Below, one piece after another: positions 1 through 8,163 of a DNA stretch of 24,044 bases. The DNA comes from JAAYAN01 sp964437215 (lineage in GTDB: Bacteria > Bacteroidota > Ignavibacteria > Ignavibacteriales > Melioribacteraceae): assembly GCA_964437215.1 (NCBI GenBank), contig CAYTFZ010000032.1, positions 1-24,044 of the forward strand. Direction: 5' to 3'. The notes beneath the pieces are model-generated. The model saw only the letters and a list, made by a program, of their open reading frames with translations. It ran no database searches and had not been told where the DNA came from. The translations under genes were made by a program, and so were the position numbers. How positions within the stretch are numbered: position 1 is the first letter of the stretch; each line of letters begins with the position of its first letter.

Positions 1-176
1 TGAAAAAAAACATATTTCGAATCAATTTTTAACGAGGGAAGCTGAACCGGAGGCTCAAATATATTTGCAGGGTTAATTTCGGAAGTATTAATATTATTTG
101 TTTTTATTGAATCTTTTTGGATGGTTTGCGCCTGAATTGAAACAAAAAGGATTAATAACAGCGAAAAAAACTTCAT
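1..176 (-). CDS. N-terminal part of a secreted protein, cut by the window edge
   Basis: Only the first 58 codons are present; the gene continues past base 1. It starts at the ATG read from 176 on the minus strand, with a good GGAGAG ribosome-binding site at 180-185. The first 17 or so residues (MKFFSLLLILFVSIQAQ) form a typical Sec signal peptide with likely cleavage after IQA. The mature part is Asn/Ser/Lys-rich and hydrophilic, and no domain is recognisable in what remains. It lies 49 bp downstream of the response-regulator gene on the same strand, so it may share its transcript. Function unknown; export across the inner membrane is the only supported inference. Confidence 0.7.
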   Translation of the reverse strand, partial: MKFFSLLLILFVSIQAQTIQKDSIKTNNINTSEINPANIFEPPVQLPSLKIDSKYVFF

Positions 177-225
177 AAACTCTCCAGAAATAAAGCAGGT
201 TAGACACACATCTAATTTAAAAGTT

Positions 226-1602
226 TCATTCTTTAATATCAAGTCTTTCAATAATCGAACGGATATGTCTTTCGGAAATCCCGAGCAATCTGGCTGCAGC
301 GCTTTTATTTCCGTTGTTTCTATTAATTGCTTCTTCAATAATTGCCCTTTCAAATGATTTAACCTTTTTCTCAAAACCTTCTTCAAGATTATAAGGGTCG
401 AAAATTGTTTCATTAGATTTTGCAGCCATTGTTATTGGAAGATATTCCGGAGTTATTTCTTTGTTTCGGGAAAGAACTACAGCCCGCTCAATCATATTTT
501 CTAACTCGCGGATATTCCCCGGATAATTGTATCTCATCAAAATATCTAAAGATTGTTTCGTAATTCCTTCAATATTTTTGTTATTCTTTTGGGAATGTTT
601 TTTAATAAAATGTTCAACAAGCAAAGGGATATCCGATTTCCTGTCGCGCAGCGGAGGAAGGTTTATTGTAATTACATTTAAACGGTAATAAAGATCTTCG
701 CGGAAAAGTTTGCCGGCAATCATTTCTTCAATATTCCGGTGAGTGGCAGATAAAATTCTTACATTTACTTTAATCACGCTGCTGCTCCCAATCCGCTGAA
801 TTTCGCCGAATTGTATTGCGCGGAGAAGCTTAACCTGAACTTGCAGCGGAATGTCTCCCAGTTCATCAATAAAAAGAGTTCCTCCATCTGCATCTTCAAA
901 CCTTCCTGAACGCTGATTTATTGCTCCTGTAAAAGAGCCTTTTTCGTGTCCGAATAATTCGCTTTCAAGCAGGTTTTCGGAAAGGGAAGCTGCATTTACA
1001 ATAACAAACGGTTTATCGGCCCGGTCGCTGGCATAATGAATTGCTTTGGCAATTAATTCTTTGCCGGTTCCGCTTTCGCCGCGTATCATTATTGACGACG
1101 TACTTTGGGCTGCGCGCCCCGCCAAGTTAAGAGCCTGTTCCATTTTTTCGTTCTGTGTAATAATTCCGCTAAAACTGAATTTTTCTTGAAGCTGTTCTTT
1201 AAGTATTTTATTTTCCTTTTGTAATTGCTGCTTTTCGCTGATTCTGCTAATAAGATTTTCAAGCTCGTCAAGATTTATTGGTTTTGTAAGATAATCGTAT
1301 GCGCCCGCCTTCATAATTGTTACCGCATCGTCAATACTTCCGAATGCAGTGCAAATTACAACATCAATTGCCGGGTTAAAATCTTTAATCATTTTAAGCG
1401 TTTTCAGCCCGTCCCACTCGGGCATTTTATAGTCGCTTATAACAATATTAATAATATCGTTCTTAACAATTTCAAATCCTTTAAGTCCGTTTTCGGCGGT
1501 TAAAACTTCGTAATTCCTTTTCGATAAAAAACTTTTCAGCGAAATCAGCTGGCTTTGTTCATCGTCAATTAATAATATCTTTATCTTTTCCATATCATTC
1601 AT
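226..1602 (-). CDS. NtrC-family sigma-54-dependent response regulator
   Basis: A 458-residue, full-length, three-domain response regulator. The receiver domain (about 6-120) has the acidic pair D13/D14, phospho-acceptor D57, T85 and K107. The central AAA+ domain (about 145-380) has Walker A GESGTGKE at 175-182, the sigma-54 contact loop as GSFTGA at 222-227 (Ser in place of the usual Ala), and Walker B GTLFIDE near 241-247. The C-terminus (about 410-458) is a Fis-type helix-turn-helix (NKSAAARLLGISERHIR). By family knowledge, phosphorylation by its partner kinase promotes oligomerisation and ATP-driven opening of sigma-54 promoters. It overlaps the kinase gene by 8 bp, so the two are almost certainly a cognate pair. 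The ATG at 1602 is preferred because GGAG sits six bases upstream; the Met at codon 4 has no such site. I found no convincing -24/-12 sigma-54 promoter in the intergenic regions, so its targets probably lie elsewhere. Confidence 0.95.
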   Translation of the reverse strand: MNDMEKIKILLIDDEQSQLISLKSFLSKRNYEVLTAENGLKGFEIVKNDIINIVISDYKMPEWDGLKTLKMIKDFNPAIDVVICTAFGSIDDAVTIMKAGAYDYLTKPINLDELENLISRISEKQQLQKENKILKEQLQEKFSFSGIITQNEKMEQALNLAGRAAQSTSSIMIRGESGTGKELIAKAIHYASDRADKPFVIVNAASLSENLLESELFGHEKGSFTGAINQRSGRFEDADGGTLFIDELGDIPLQVQVKLLRAIQFGEIQRIGSSSVIKVNVRILSATHRNIEEMIAGKLFREDLYYRLNVITINLPPLRDRKSDIPLLVEHFIKKHSQKNNKNIEGITKQSLDILMRYNYPGNIRELENMIERAVVLSRNKEITPEYLPITMAAKSNETIFDPYNLEEGFEKKVKSFERAIIEEAINRNNGNKSAAARLLGISERHIRSIIERLDIKE

Positions 1603-3780
1603 TCTCCGTTTTGGCTTTTATTGGCAGATTGATGGTAAACTCTGCGCCGCCCGACTTTGCATTTTTAACAGTAATAATTCCGCCGTGGTTTTCAATTATT
1701 TTTTGAACTAAACTTAAACCTATTCCGCTGCCGGTTGTTTTGGTTGTAAAATACAGATTGAAAATTTTAGGAAGAACATTCGGCGGAATTCCCGGTCCGC
1801 TATCAGTAATTATTATTTCAACTTTTTCGGATAAAACCTCAGCCGATATTTTAATTTCGCCGTTTTCCTTAATTGCTTCGGCAGCATTCCGGATTAAATT
1901 TATAAGAACCTGTAAAATTTTGTCTTTATCCCAAATAACAACGGCATCCGTGTTATTATCTATTTTAAGACTTATATTTTTTTCTGATAACAGCTTTGTA
2001 AATTGAACACTTAATTGTTTCAATAACATAGATAACGGAAATTCTGCCGGACTGAGTTTTTCGGGAGTTGCAAACTGAAGAAAATTTACAATGGTTTTAT
2101 TAATGCGTCCGACTTCATTATAAACAATTTTTGTAAGGTCGTTAAACTCATTTTCATTATCAGCGGGTTTAAAATCCTTTATAATAAGCTGAATAATTGT
2201 AGAAATTGAATTAAGCGGATTCCGGATTTCGTGAGCCACTGCCGAAGCAAGTTCGCCCATNNNNNNNNNNNNNNNNNNNNNNNNNNNNNNNNNNNNNNNN
2301 NNNNNNNNNNNNNNNNNNNNNNNNNNNNNNNNNNNNNNNNNNNNNNNNNNNNNNNNNNNNTTGAATTAAGCGGATTCCGGATTTCGTGAGCCACTGCCGA
2401 AGCAAGTTCGCCCATAGCACTGAGCCGCGCATTTCTCTGAACATTTTCTTCCAGTTTTTTCAACTCGGTAAAATCTTTAATAACTATTACCTTTTTAAGT
2501 TCCTGGTTTTTATCTCTGAACTGGTTTTTTGTTATTAAAAAATTCTTTACTTCGTTATTTATTGTGCAGACAATGTTTTTGATTTTCCAATCCGGATTAA
2601 TTATTTCGACGGCTGTTTCTTCACCGAATAAATCCGATAAACCGGTGTTTGCCTGATCATTATCTTTTATTCCAAATAATACATTTGCCGCTTTATTGGA
2701 AGATGTGATTTTATTTTGCAGGTCAGCTACTAATATTGCATCGGCAACATTTTCCAAAACTTTTGAAGAAAAAGATTCGATAGCAGAAAAGTTTTTTTGC
2801 AGCATTTCATAGTTTAATCTCATTAAGATTGCTGAAAAGATTACAAGTCCGAAAATAATTATTCCGGCACCCATTAAAATACTGCGCCAGAAAATTCTGT
2901 TTCTTGCTTCTTCCAGACTTCTCATTGAAAGCCCGATTCTTAATAAACCTACCTTTAAATCTTCTGTTGAAACCGTACTTACAGCTTCAAAAATTTCTTC
3001 ATCTTCAAATTCTGTTATTCTCCAATGATATTTTGCATCGTTAAAAGAGTTTGTTAAAAACTCCGAGTTTTCTACCGGCTCCAAAATACTTACATTTCCG
3101 GATGCCGCAATAATTCCCGATCGGTTTTGAATAGCCGCATAAATAATCCCTTCATTGTTTACAGCTTCTTTAATTAAAATTCCTAAACCCATTTCTTTCC
3201 GGAATTGGAGATGCTGCTCTGCATCTACAGTTATTAAAATTCCCGAATTATTATTTGCCGAAACCGCAGCAATAAAACTATTTCCGTTTGAGAATCGTGT
3301 GTTTTTTAATCCGATTATTAACGTGTCGGTTTCATCATTAAATACAGGCGAAAGGATTTCCAGCATGTTGTCTTTATCTAATTGAATATTGTCATTTTTA
3401 TAATATGAAAATAAAAACCCGCCAGCCTTATCAACAATATTTATCGAAGAAATATTGTTATTTGCGGAAATTTCTTCCAGAAGTTTACTGCTGATTTTTC
3501 CGTTGTTATACAGAAGTTTGATATAACCCGCATTCTTAAGAAGATTTTCTCTTATTTCATACTCAACTTTCCGGTTAGAAACTATAGCATTTTCTGCAGA
3601 TTGTTTTATAATTCCGATAATTGAATTTGATTGATTTATCATCAAGTTAAAAGTTTCTTTTTCAGTTTGATTCAGTTCAACTGCAATCGAAATTATAACA
3701 AGAACAAGAAGCGACAGAAAAATTATCACAAGGCTTTTTGTGCGGATAAGTTTACTGCTGTATGATTTAACATTTTCCAT
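1595..3780 (-). CDS. Membrane-bound sensor histidine kinase (interrupted only by an assembly gap)
   Basis: Orthodox sensor kinase that partners the overlapping NtrC-type regulator. The sequence is broken by 100 Ns at 2261-2360, but the 55 bp on each side of the Ns are identical. Joining them once gives an in-frame 676-residue protein: 455 residues from the right part plus 221 from the left. In that protein, TM1 is at about 15-35, an extracytoplasmic sensor region of unrecognised fold at 36-298, TM2 at 300-320 and a PAS-like domain at about 340-440. HisKA follows with phospho-acceptor H465 in VAHEIRNPLNS, then HATPase_c with N-box NLIRNAAEA (Asn near 580), G1 DSGPGIP (608-614) and G2 GSGIGL (632-637). 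All catalytic boxes are intact. The start has a weak CGGA ribosome-binding site. The input signal is unknown. The gene lies 58 bp downstream of an outer-membrane protein gene, so a cell-envelope signal is plausible but unproven. Confidence 0.92.
2206..2260. repeat. Left copy of the 55-bp duplication flanking the N gap
   Basis: This segment is identical base for base to 2361-2415. Both encode the same stretch of the kinase HisKA domain around MGELASAVAHEIRNP, in the same relative frame. It is best read as the overlapping end of a contig, not as a biological repeat. Confidence 0.9.
2261..2360. other. Scaffold gap of 100 N
   Basis: Exactly 100 unknown bases, the usual placeholder for a gap of unknown size. 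It lies within the histidine-kinase gene between two copies of one 55-bp sequence. The flanking ends overlap, so the true gap is probably zero or negative and no sequence is missing. Confidence 0.95.
2361..2415. repeat. Right copy of the 55-bp duplication flanking the N gap
   Basis: Exact copy of 2206-2260. Removing the Ns and one copy (155 bp) joins the two kinase halves in frame at the ATG codon of MGELASAVAHE. Confidence 0.9.
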
Positions 3781-3838
3781 ATAAATCCGTTTTGGGCTAA
3801 AATAATATTAAAAACTCAAATAACAAAATCAGCCTAAA

Positions 3839-4918
3839 CTAAAATACTATTTCTGCACCCAGAGTGTAAGTATTGGTTTTATAATTAAACCAGTAGCTGT
3901 TCGATTCATTATTTATGTGCTGAAAATCGATAGAAAGATTTAATATGGAACTATAATCCTTCGTTAAAGGAATTTCCTTTGATGCTGAAATAGAAAAAGA
4001 ATATTTTGTATCCGAGCGGGAAACATTAAAATCCATAAGTTCGCTGTTCATATAAATAGGCTGCGAGGTATAATCTGCTTTCGAGTAATTAAAACCTCCT
4101 CTTACAGTTATATCCGAAGGAAAAATTCCTGTAATCAAAGTACCGGCAACATAGCCTTTGCTTGCTTTTGCATCTTCGTAATAGATTGATTCATCGCCGT
4201 AGCCCATTTCGTACTTTAATGGATTCAGCGAAGGATTATTTATAATAATCTTATTTGTGTAAAAAACTGCGGCACCCAGATTGTCGAGTAATTTTTGCGA
4301 TATCCGGGAAATAAGATTCATCTGTACAATATCGCTGGAATAATTTTTATCGGACTGATTAAAAGAATTCAAATAAGATTTATAATTTGTTTCAGTCCCT
4401 AAAATCATTGTTGTTCCGGTTTCGAAGCTTTTTATTCCGCCTAAATACAGACTTAAAGTATAATTATCTAAATCCGTCATATCTTTATACTTCATAATAT
4501 TTGCATCAGCATTGATTTTCCAATAAATATCAGCAGCCTCAAACAAATACTTAAAGTAAGCGCTGCCAGAATAATAATTTAAGTATGAAGTCTTTTCATT
4601 ATTGATGCGGTTATCAAAAACTGCGCCCCACGAAATACTGTCGGAATCGGAATATAATGCAATTTGCTGCCAATAAAAATTTGCATCTTCATACGAATGA
4701 TAAATATTATAACTGCCCAAGTAGCTTATGTTAAGTATGTTTAACGATTGATCAATGCCGAAATCGAAAGATGTAATTGAGGAAGAGGAAGCAACAGGCA
4801 GATGAAAAGGATTGCTGTCGTTTTGGTATGTTACAGAAGCGCTGAATCCGGTTTGAGCAAAAGTTGAAATTATTGTATTCAGTGCTAATATAAGAATGAG
4901 AATTTTGTTGGATTTCAT
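3839..4918 (-). CDS. Probable outer-membrane beta-barrel protein
   Basis: A 359-residue protein of no family I can name. Residues 1-22 are a Sec signal peptide (hydrophobic LILILALNTIISTF, cleavage near FAQ). The mature protein is rich in Tyr, Ser, Asn and Asp, with many alternating polar/hydrophobic stretches of about ten residues, and it ends in an aromatic residue (AEIVF). Together these are typical of an outer-membrane beta-barrel recognised by the BAM machinery. The start codon has a good GAGG site in CGAGGTAT directly upstream. It follows the calcium-loop protein gene on the same strand, but an intrinsic terminator lies between them. It may be transcribed by read-through, since only about 60 bp separate the genes and I see no separate promoter. 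The sensor kinase gene follows 58 bp later. Transport or adhesion roles are both possible. Confidence 0.72.
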   Translation of the reverse strand: MKSNKILILILALNTIISTFAQTGFSASVTYQNDSNPFHLPVASSSSITSFDFGIDQSLNILNISYLGSYNIYHSYEDANFYWQQIALYSDSDSISWGAVFDNRINNEKTSYLNYYSGSAYFKYLFEAADIYWKINADANIMKYKDMTDLDNYTLSLYLGGIKSFETGTTMILGTETNYKSYLNSFNQSDKNYSSDIVQMNLISRISQKLLDNLGAAVFYTNKIIINNPSLNPLKYEMGYGDESIYYEDAKASKGYVAGTLITGIFPSDITVRGGFNYSKADYTSQPIYMNSELMDFNVSRSDTKYSFSISASKEIPLTKDYSSILNLSIDFQHINNESNSYWFNYKTNTYTLGAEIVF

Positions 4919-4932
4919 ATATACCTCGAATT

Positions 4933-4961
4933 AAAAAAAAGGGTACAAAATGTACCCTTTT
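4933..4961 (-). terminator. Intrinsic terminator of the calcium-loop protein gene
   Basis: Perfect 10-bp stem, AAAAGGGTAC (4937-4946) against GTACCCTTTT (4952-4961), with a 5-base loop. On the minus strand it is followed by eight T residues (4933-4940). It lies about 18 bases after the stop codon at 4979 and just upstream of the ribosome-binding site of the beta-barrel gene, so it may act as a partial terminator setting the ratio of the two products. Confidence 0.85.
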
Positions 4962-4978
4962 AATTGAAAAAAAATCTA

Positions 4979-5662
4979 TTAGTTTCTGCCGGAACCTTTT
5001 CCTTTTTGACCTTTAGGAGCAGTTCCTTGTCCTGTACCGTCGCCTGCTCCGTTACCTGCGCCATTGCCGTTTCCAACACCGCTGCCGGTTCCGTTTTTAG
5101 GTCCGATACCTTTTTTATTCATCATTTTAGCTTTACTGCCTTTTCCTTGTTTTGCATTATCATTAATTCCATCGCCGTCAAGATCAACAAATTTATTTTT
5201 GCCTTTGTTAGCTCCTACATAATCTTCGTCAAGTCCGTTAGGAATTCCGTCGCCGTCGTGGTCGGGGGCGTTATCGTTATATCCATCGCCGTCTAAATCA
5301 ACAAATCTGTTTCCATGCTGAGTTTTTGTCTGTTGAGGATCTCCGCCAAGATTTTTATTTTTTTCCTGAGCCATAGAGCTTTCTTGAGCTTGGTTTTTTT
5401 CCATAGCAGCATTTTCACCTTTCTGCTTTATTTGATTTTCGTTAAGATTTTTGTTTTGTTCTTGTGCCATAGAACCTTCTTGTGCGCGGTTTTTCTCTTG
5501 GGCTTGGTTTTTTTCCTGATTAGCTGTGCCGTTTTGCTTTTGTTCTTTTATCTGGCTGCCTTTCTGGTTTTTTACTTTTACTGTATCTTGCGCAAACAAG
5601 TTAATAACAGAAAAAGCAACTAATAAAGTAAGAATGCTGCTGAGTTTAATTAAATGTTTCAT
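4979..5662 (-). CDS. Secreted low-complexity protein with Asp/Gly calcium-binding loops
   Basis: A 227-residue exported protein. The ATG at 5662 is chosen because GGAGG lies five bases upstream; an in-frame TTG twelve bases earlier overlaps that ribosome-binding site and is unlikely. Residues 1-24 are a signal peptide ending near LFAQ. Residues 25-110 are Gln/Glu/Asn/Lys-rich with an imperfectly duplicated module (EKNQAQE...SMAQEQNKNL and EKNQAQESSMAQEKNKNL). Three DxDGDG loops follow: D122-D130, D134-D138 and D160-D168. They resemble the calcium loops of EF-hand, dockerin and thrombospondin type-3 repeats. The C-terminal 45 residues are Gly/Asn/Lys-rich and basic. There is no enzymatic motif. 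Calcium binding is inferred from loop spacing; a structural or envelope-associated role is a guess. It neighbours a beta-barrel gene and a sensor kinase. Confidence 0.75.
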   Translation of the reverse strand: MKHLIKLSSILTLLVAFSVINLFAQDTVKVKNQKGSQIKEQKQNGTANQEKNQAQEKNRAQEGSMAQEQNKNLNENQIKQKGENAAMEKNQAQESSMAQEKNKNLGGDPQQTKTQHGNRFVDLDGDGYNDNAPDHDGDGIPNGLDEDYVGANKGKNKFVDLDGDGINDNAKQGKGSKAKMMNKKGIGPKNGTGSGVGNGNGAGNGAGDGTGQGTAPKGQKGKGSGRN

Positions 5663-5817
5663 TTTGTCCTCCAAAAAGTTATGTTATTAAAAAAGCTAAA
5701 TAACATCTTAAAAAACTATGCCAATGAAGTGGCAAAGGTTTAATTCTTTAAATAACAATAAGTTATGGCTGACATTAAAAAAAATGAAAGTTAAATATCA
5801 ACATTTCGGACGAGCTT

Positions 5818-5837
5818 AATCGACAAAAATGTCGATT
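5818..5837. promoter_or_regulatory. Perfect inverted repeat in an intergenic region
   Basis: AATCGACA (5818-5825) and TGTCGATT (5830-5837) form a perfect 8-bp palindrome around AAAA. It lies between the membrane-protein gene (stop at 5880) and the calcium-loop gene (start at 5662). There is no T-tract on either strand, so it is a poor intrinsic terminator and a better candidate for an operator or an mRNA end-stabilising hairpin. A weaker second repeat, GATAC/GTATC, lies at 5843-5858. Confidence 0.4.
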
Positions 5838-5879
5838 GCAGCGATACAAAACGGTATCACACATTTAAAAGATTTTGGA

Positions 5880-6557
5880 TTAACGGTAATGCCGTGTTTT
5901 GCTGAATCTTCCCGGACTTCGATATTTGTCAGTCCAATAGGCCCAAACAACAAAAATCCAAAGAGCAAAACCCATATAGCCTACAACAATATCCGAGGGC
6001 GGCGGCGGACCAAAAATATTTAAAAAGTATATTGCAGTCAGAAAAACAAGCATTGTCCATATTCCAATAAAACCCTTTTCGTTGTGCGAATGTGTGTTCA
6101 GGAAATAAATAACAGCACCAGCAGTAAAAATAAACATTTCAACAATTATTGTAAGATCAAACGAATTCCATAAACCCAGTCCAACTTTTTGCTGCGTCCA
6201 TGGAAACAACGGCAAATCCGGTTTATGTGTTAAATAATCCAGAAGCCAATGGCTGATAACAAGAAAACTTAAAATAACGGATGACCGCATACGCCTTTTT
6301 ATTGCATAAAACACTGCCCCAAATAGCAAAGCCCACAGCAGCACTGCGCCAAGACTGTGCGAAAAAGGGTAATAAACAAAGTTCAGCGGAGTGAAAACTG
6401 TATTCCCGACTTCAATTTTTACTTTTTCAATTCCGGTTACAACAAACAAAGGCCATATAAGATCAATAAATTGGCTTGCAATAAACATAGTTCCAAGCGA
6501 GGTTTTTTTATCAAGCCCTTTTGCTGCCAGCGCAACTCCGTAATGCCCTAAAAACAT
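5880..6557 (-). CDS. DUF457/YdjM-like integral membrane protein
   Basis: A 225-residue polytopic inner-membrane protein with about five or six hydrophobic segments (near 25-42, 68-86, 93-108, 134-153, 163-182 and 190-207). Conserved-looking polar residues sit near membrane boundaries: H5, D32, H67 in PFSHSLG, and H103/D107/H111 in SHWLLDYLTH. This pattern of His and Asp residues resembles the YdjM/DUF457 family, often called membrane-bound putative metal-dependent hydrolases, for which no reaction is firmly established. The start is the ATG read from 6557, with TGGA about ten bases upstream. It is divergent from nqrA across 253 bp. The C-terminus is basic and probably cytoplasmic. The family assignment is by motif pattern only and is moderately sure. 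Confidence 0.6.
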   Translation of the reverse strand: MFLGHYGVALAAKGLDKKTSLGTMFIASQFIDLIWPLFVVTGIEKVKIEVGNTVFTPLNFVYYPFSHSLGAVLLWALLFGAVFYAIKRRMRSSVILSFLVISHWLLDYLTHKPDLPLFPWTQQKVGLGLWNSFDLTIIVEMFIFTAGAVIYFLNTHSHNEKGFIGIWTMLVFLTAIYFLNIFGPPPPSDIVVGYMGFALWIFVVWAYWTDKYRSPGRFSKTRHYR

Positions 6558-6692
6558 AAAATTATTCCAATTATAAAGTAATTCATTTATTGTGTTAATA
6601 TAAGTTATTTTATCCTTTAATTGAACTTTAAAAATCAGCCAAATTAATTTTATAATTATCCATTAAAAAATATTATGTGGGCATCTTAAAAA

Positions 6693-6723
6693 TTGACGTT
6701 AATTGAAGAAAGAATTATATTTA
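6693..6723 (+). promoter_or_regulatory. Predicted promoter of the nqr operon
   Basis: TTG (6693-6695), a 20-base spacer, then TATATTTA (6716-6723), one base off the Bacteroidota -7 consensus TAnnTTTG. The same bases also fit a sigma-70 reading (TTGACG, 17-base spacer, TATATT). The TetR promoter in this window has the same TTG-N20-TAnnTTT geometry. It lies about 90 bp upstream of nqrA. Confidence 0.5.
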
Positions 6724-6728
6724 GCGTT

Positions 6729-6752
6729 TAATTGTGAAAAATTTCGCAATTA
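6729..6752. promoter_or_regulatory. CRP/FNR-like operator candidate at the nqr start site
   Basis: A 24-bp near-perfect palindrome with half-sites TAATTGTGAA and TTCGCAATTA around AAAT, and one G-T mismatch. Its core, TGTGA-N6-TCGCA, matches nine of ten bases of the classic CRP pattern TGTGA-N6-TCACA. It lies just downstream of the predicted -7 box, where a bound protein would repress. As RNA it could instead form a 10-bp hairpin in the leader. Confidence 0.45.
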
Positions 6753-6810
6753 GATATTTAAACAACAATTAAGGCATTATCAGATAAATATCACATATAT
6801 TAAGGATATT

Positions 6811-8163
6811 ATGGGATTAACTAAAATTAAAAAAGGTTTGAGCATTCCACTTGCAGGCGAACCCAAGCAAATAGTTCATGAAGACAAATTCGTAAAAACT
6901 GTTGCTCTTATAGGTTTCGATTACAATGGATTAAAACCTACAATGAAAGTTGAAGAAGGCGATAAAGTAAAGTTAGGGCAAGTTCTTTTTACCGACAAAA
7001 AGTGTCCTGAAGTTTCTTTTACTTCGCCTGTTGCCGGAATAGTAAAATCTATTAACCGAGGCGAAAAAAGAGTATTTCAGTCGATAATTATTGAAGCCGG
7101 CGGGAATGACGAAGTAACGTTCGATATAATAGCCGAAAATAAAATAAATGACATTTCACGCGAAGAAGTTTTAAACAGATTGCTTCAATCGGGATTATGG
7201 ACATCGATAAAAGAAAGACCTTTTGGAAAGGTCCCTGATCCAAAGAGAGCGCCTCACTCAATTTTCATTACGGCTATCGATACAAATCCGTTAGCTCCGG
7301 ATATGGCGAAAGTTATTGAAGGAAATGAAAAAGATATTCTAAATGGCGCATTGCTTCTTTCTAAATTAACAGAAGGCAAAGTTTTTATTTGCAAATCACC
7401 CGAAATAAAAATACCTGACCAGGCAAATAAAAACATTTTTATCGAAAATTTTGAAGGTCCTCATCCTGCTGGAAATGCAGGTACACATATACATTTTCTT
7501 GATCCTGTTAGCCGCAATAAATATGTCTGGCATTTGAATGTTCAAGATGCAGCGGCTATAGGAAAATTATTTACCACCGGAAGAATATGGACAGACAGGA
7601 TAATTTCTTTGGCGGGACCACAAGTTAATAATCCTCGTTTAATAAAAACAAAAATCGGCGCATCTATTGACGAAATTACAGCGGGAGAATTAAAAGAAGG
7701 CGAAAACAGAATAATTTCGGGCTCGGTTCTATCGGGAAGAAAATCTGAAAATCCTTTGAATTTTCTTGGAAGATTTCATCAGCAGATCAGTGTGATAGAA
7801 GAAGTAAGAACAAAAGAATTTTTAGGATGGCTTAAACCCGGTTCAAATCTTTATTCGGCAAAAAACATTGTACTTTCTTCTTTAATTGGCAGAAACAGGA
7901 AATTTAATCTTTCCTCTTTACAAAATGGCGGCGAAAGGGCAATTGTACCAAACGGAAGCTACGAAAAAGTTATGCCGATGGATATTATTATTACATATTT
8001 ATTACGTTCGCTTGCTGTTAACGATATTGAAGAAGCAGAAAAACTTGGCGCACTTGAACTTGATGAAGAAGATTTGAGCCTCTGTACGTTTGTTTGTCCT
8101 TCAAAAATAGATCACAGCGGCAATTTAAGAAGAAATTTAAATTTAATTGAAAAGGAAGGATAG
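6811..8163 (+). CDS. nqrA: Na+-translocating NADH:quinone oxidoreductase subunit A
   Basis: 450 residues, the usual NqrA length. NqrA is the soluble cytoplasmic-side subunit of the six-subunit sodium pump that oxidises NADH and reduces quinone. Recognisable segments are the N-terminal LTKIKKGLSIPLAGEP, the biotinyl-like region VEEGDKVKLGQVLF...SPVAGIVKSINRGEKR (about 46-88), the FEGPHPAGNAGTHIHF segment and the C-terminal LCTFVCPSKIDHSG. The ATG start has AAGGAT seven bases upstream. It is the first gene of nqrABCDEF. Its TAG stop overlaps the GTG start of nqrB by one base (TAGTG), so the two are translationally coupled. Confidence 0.96.
   Translation: MGLTKIKKGLSIPLAGEPKQIVHEDKFVKTVALIGFDYNGLKPTMKVEEGDKVKLGQVLFTDKKCPEVSFTSPVAGIVKSINRGEKRVFQSIIIEAGGNDEVTFDIIAENKINDISREEVLNRLLQSGLWTSIKERPFGKVPDPKRAPHSIFITAIDTNPLAPDMAKVIEGNEKDILNGALLLSKLTEGKVFICKSPEIKIPDQANKNIFIENFEGPHPAGNAGTHIHFLDPVSRNKYVWHLNVQDAAAIGKLFTTGRIWTDRIISLAGPQVNNPRLIKTKIGASIDEITAGELKEGENRIISGSVLSGRKSENPLNFLGRFHQQISVIEEVRTKEFLGWLKPGSNLYSAKNIVLSSLIGRNRKFNLSSLQNGGERAIVPNGSYEKVMPMDIIITYLLRSLAVNDIEEAEKLGALELDEEDLSLCTFVCPSKIDHSGNLRRNLNLIEKEG

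Noticed and set aside
2206..2415. A biological 55-bp direct repeat splitting the kinase gene
   Set aside because: The copies are perfectly identical, lie exactly at the edges of a 100-N gap and merge in frame, so overlapping contig ends explain them better.
5323..5540. CRISPR-like repeats in the calcium-loop protein gene
   Set aside because: The repeats are imperfect, in frame, contiguous and encode a duplicated EKNQAQE-type protein module; there are no spacers.
226..6810. Sigma-54 (-24/-12) promoters that the NtrC-type regulator might act on
   Set aside because: Several TGGCA strings were checked, but none had GC at the required ten-base spacing in an intergenic region; the closest (near 1031-1046) is one base too long and inside a gene.
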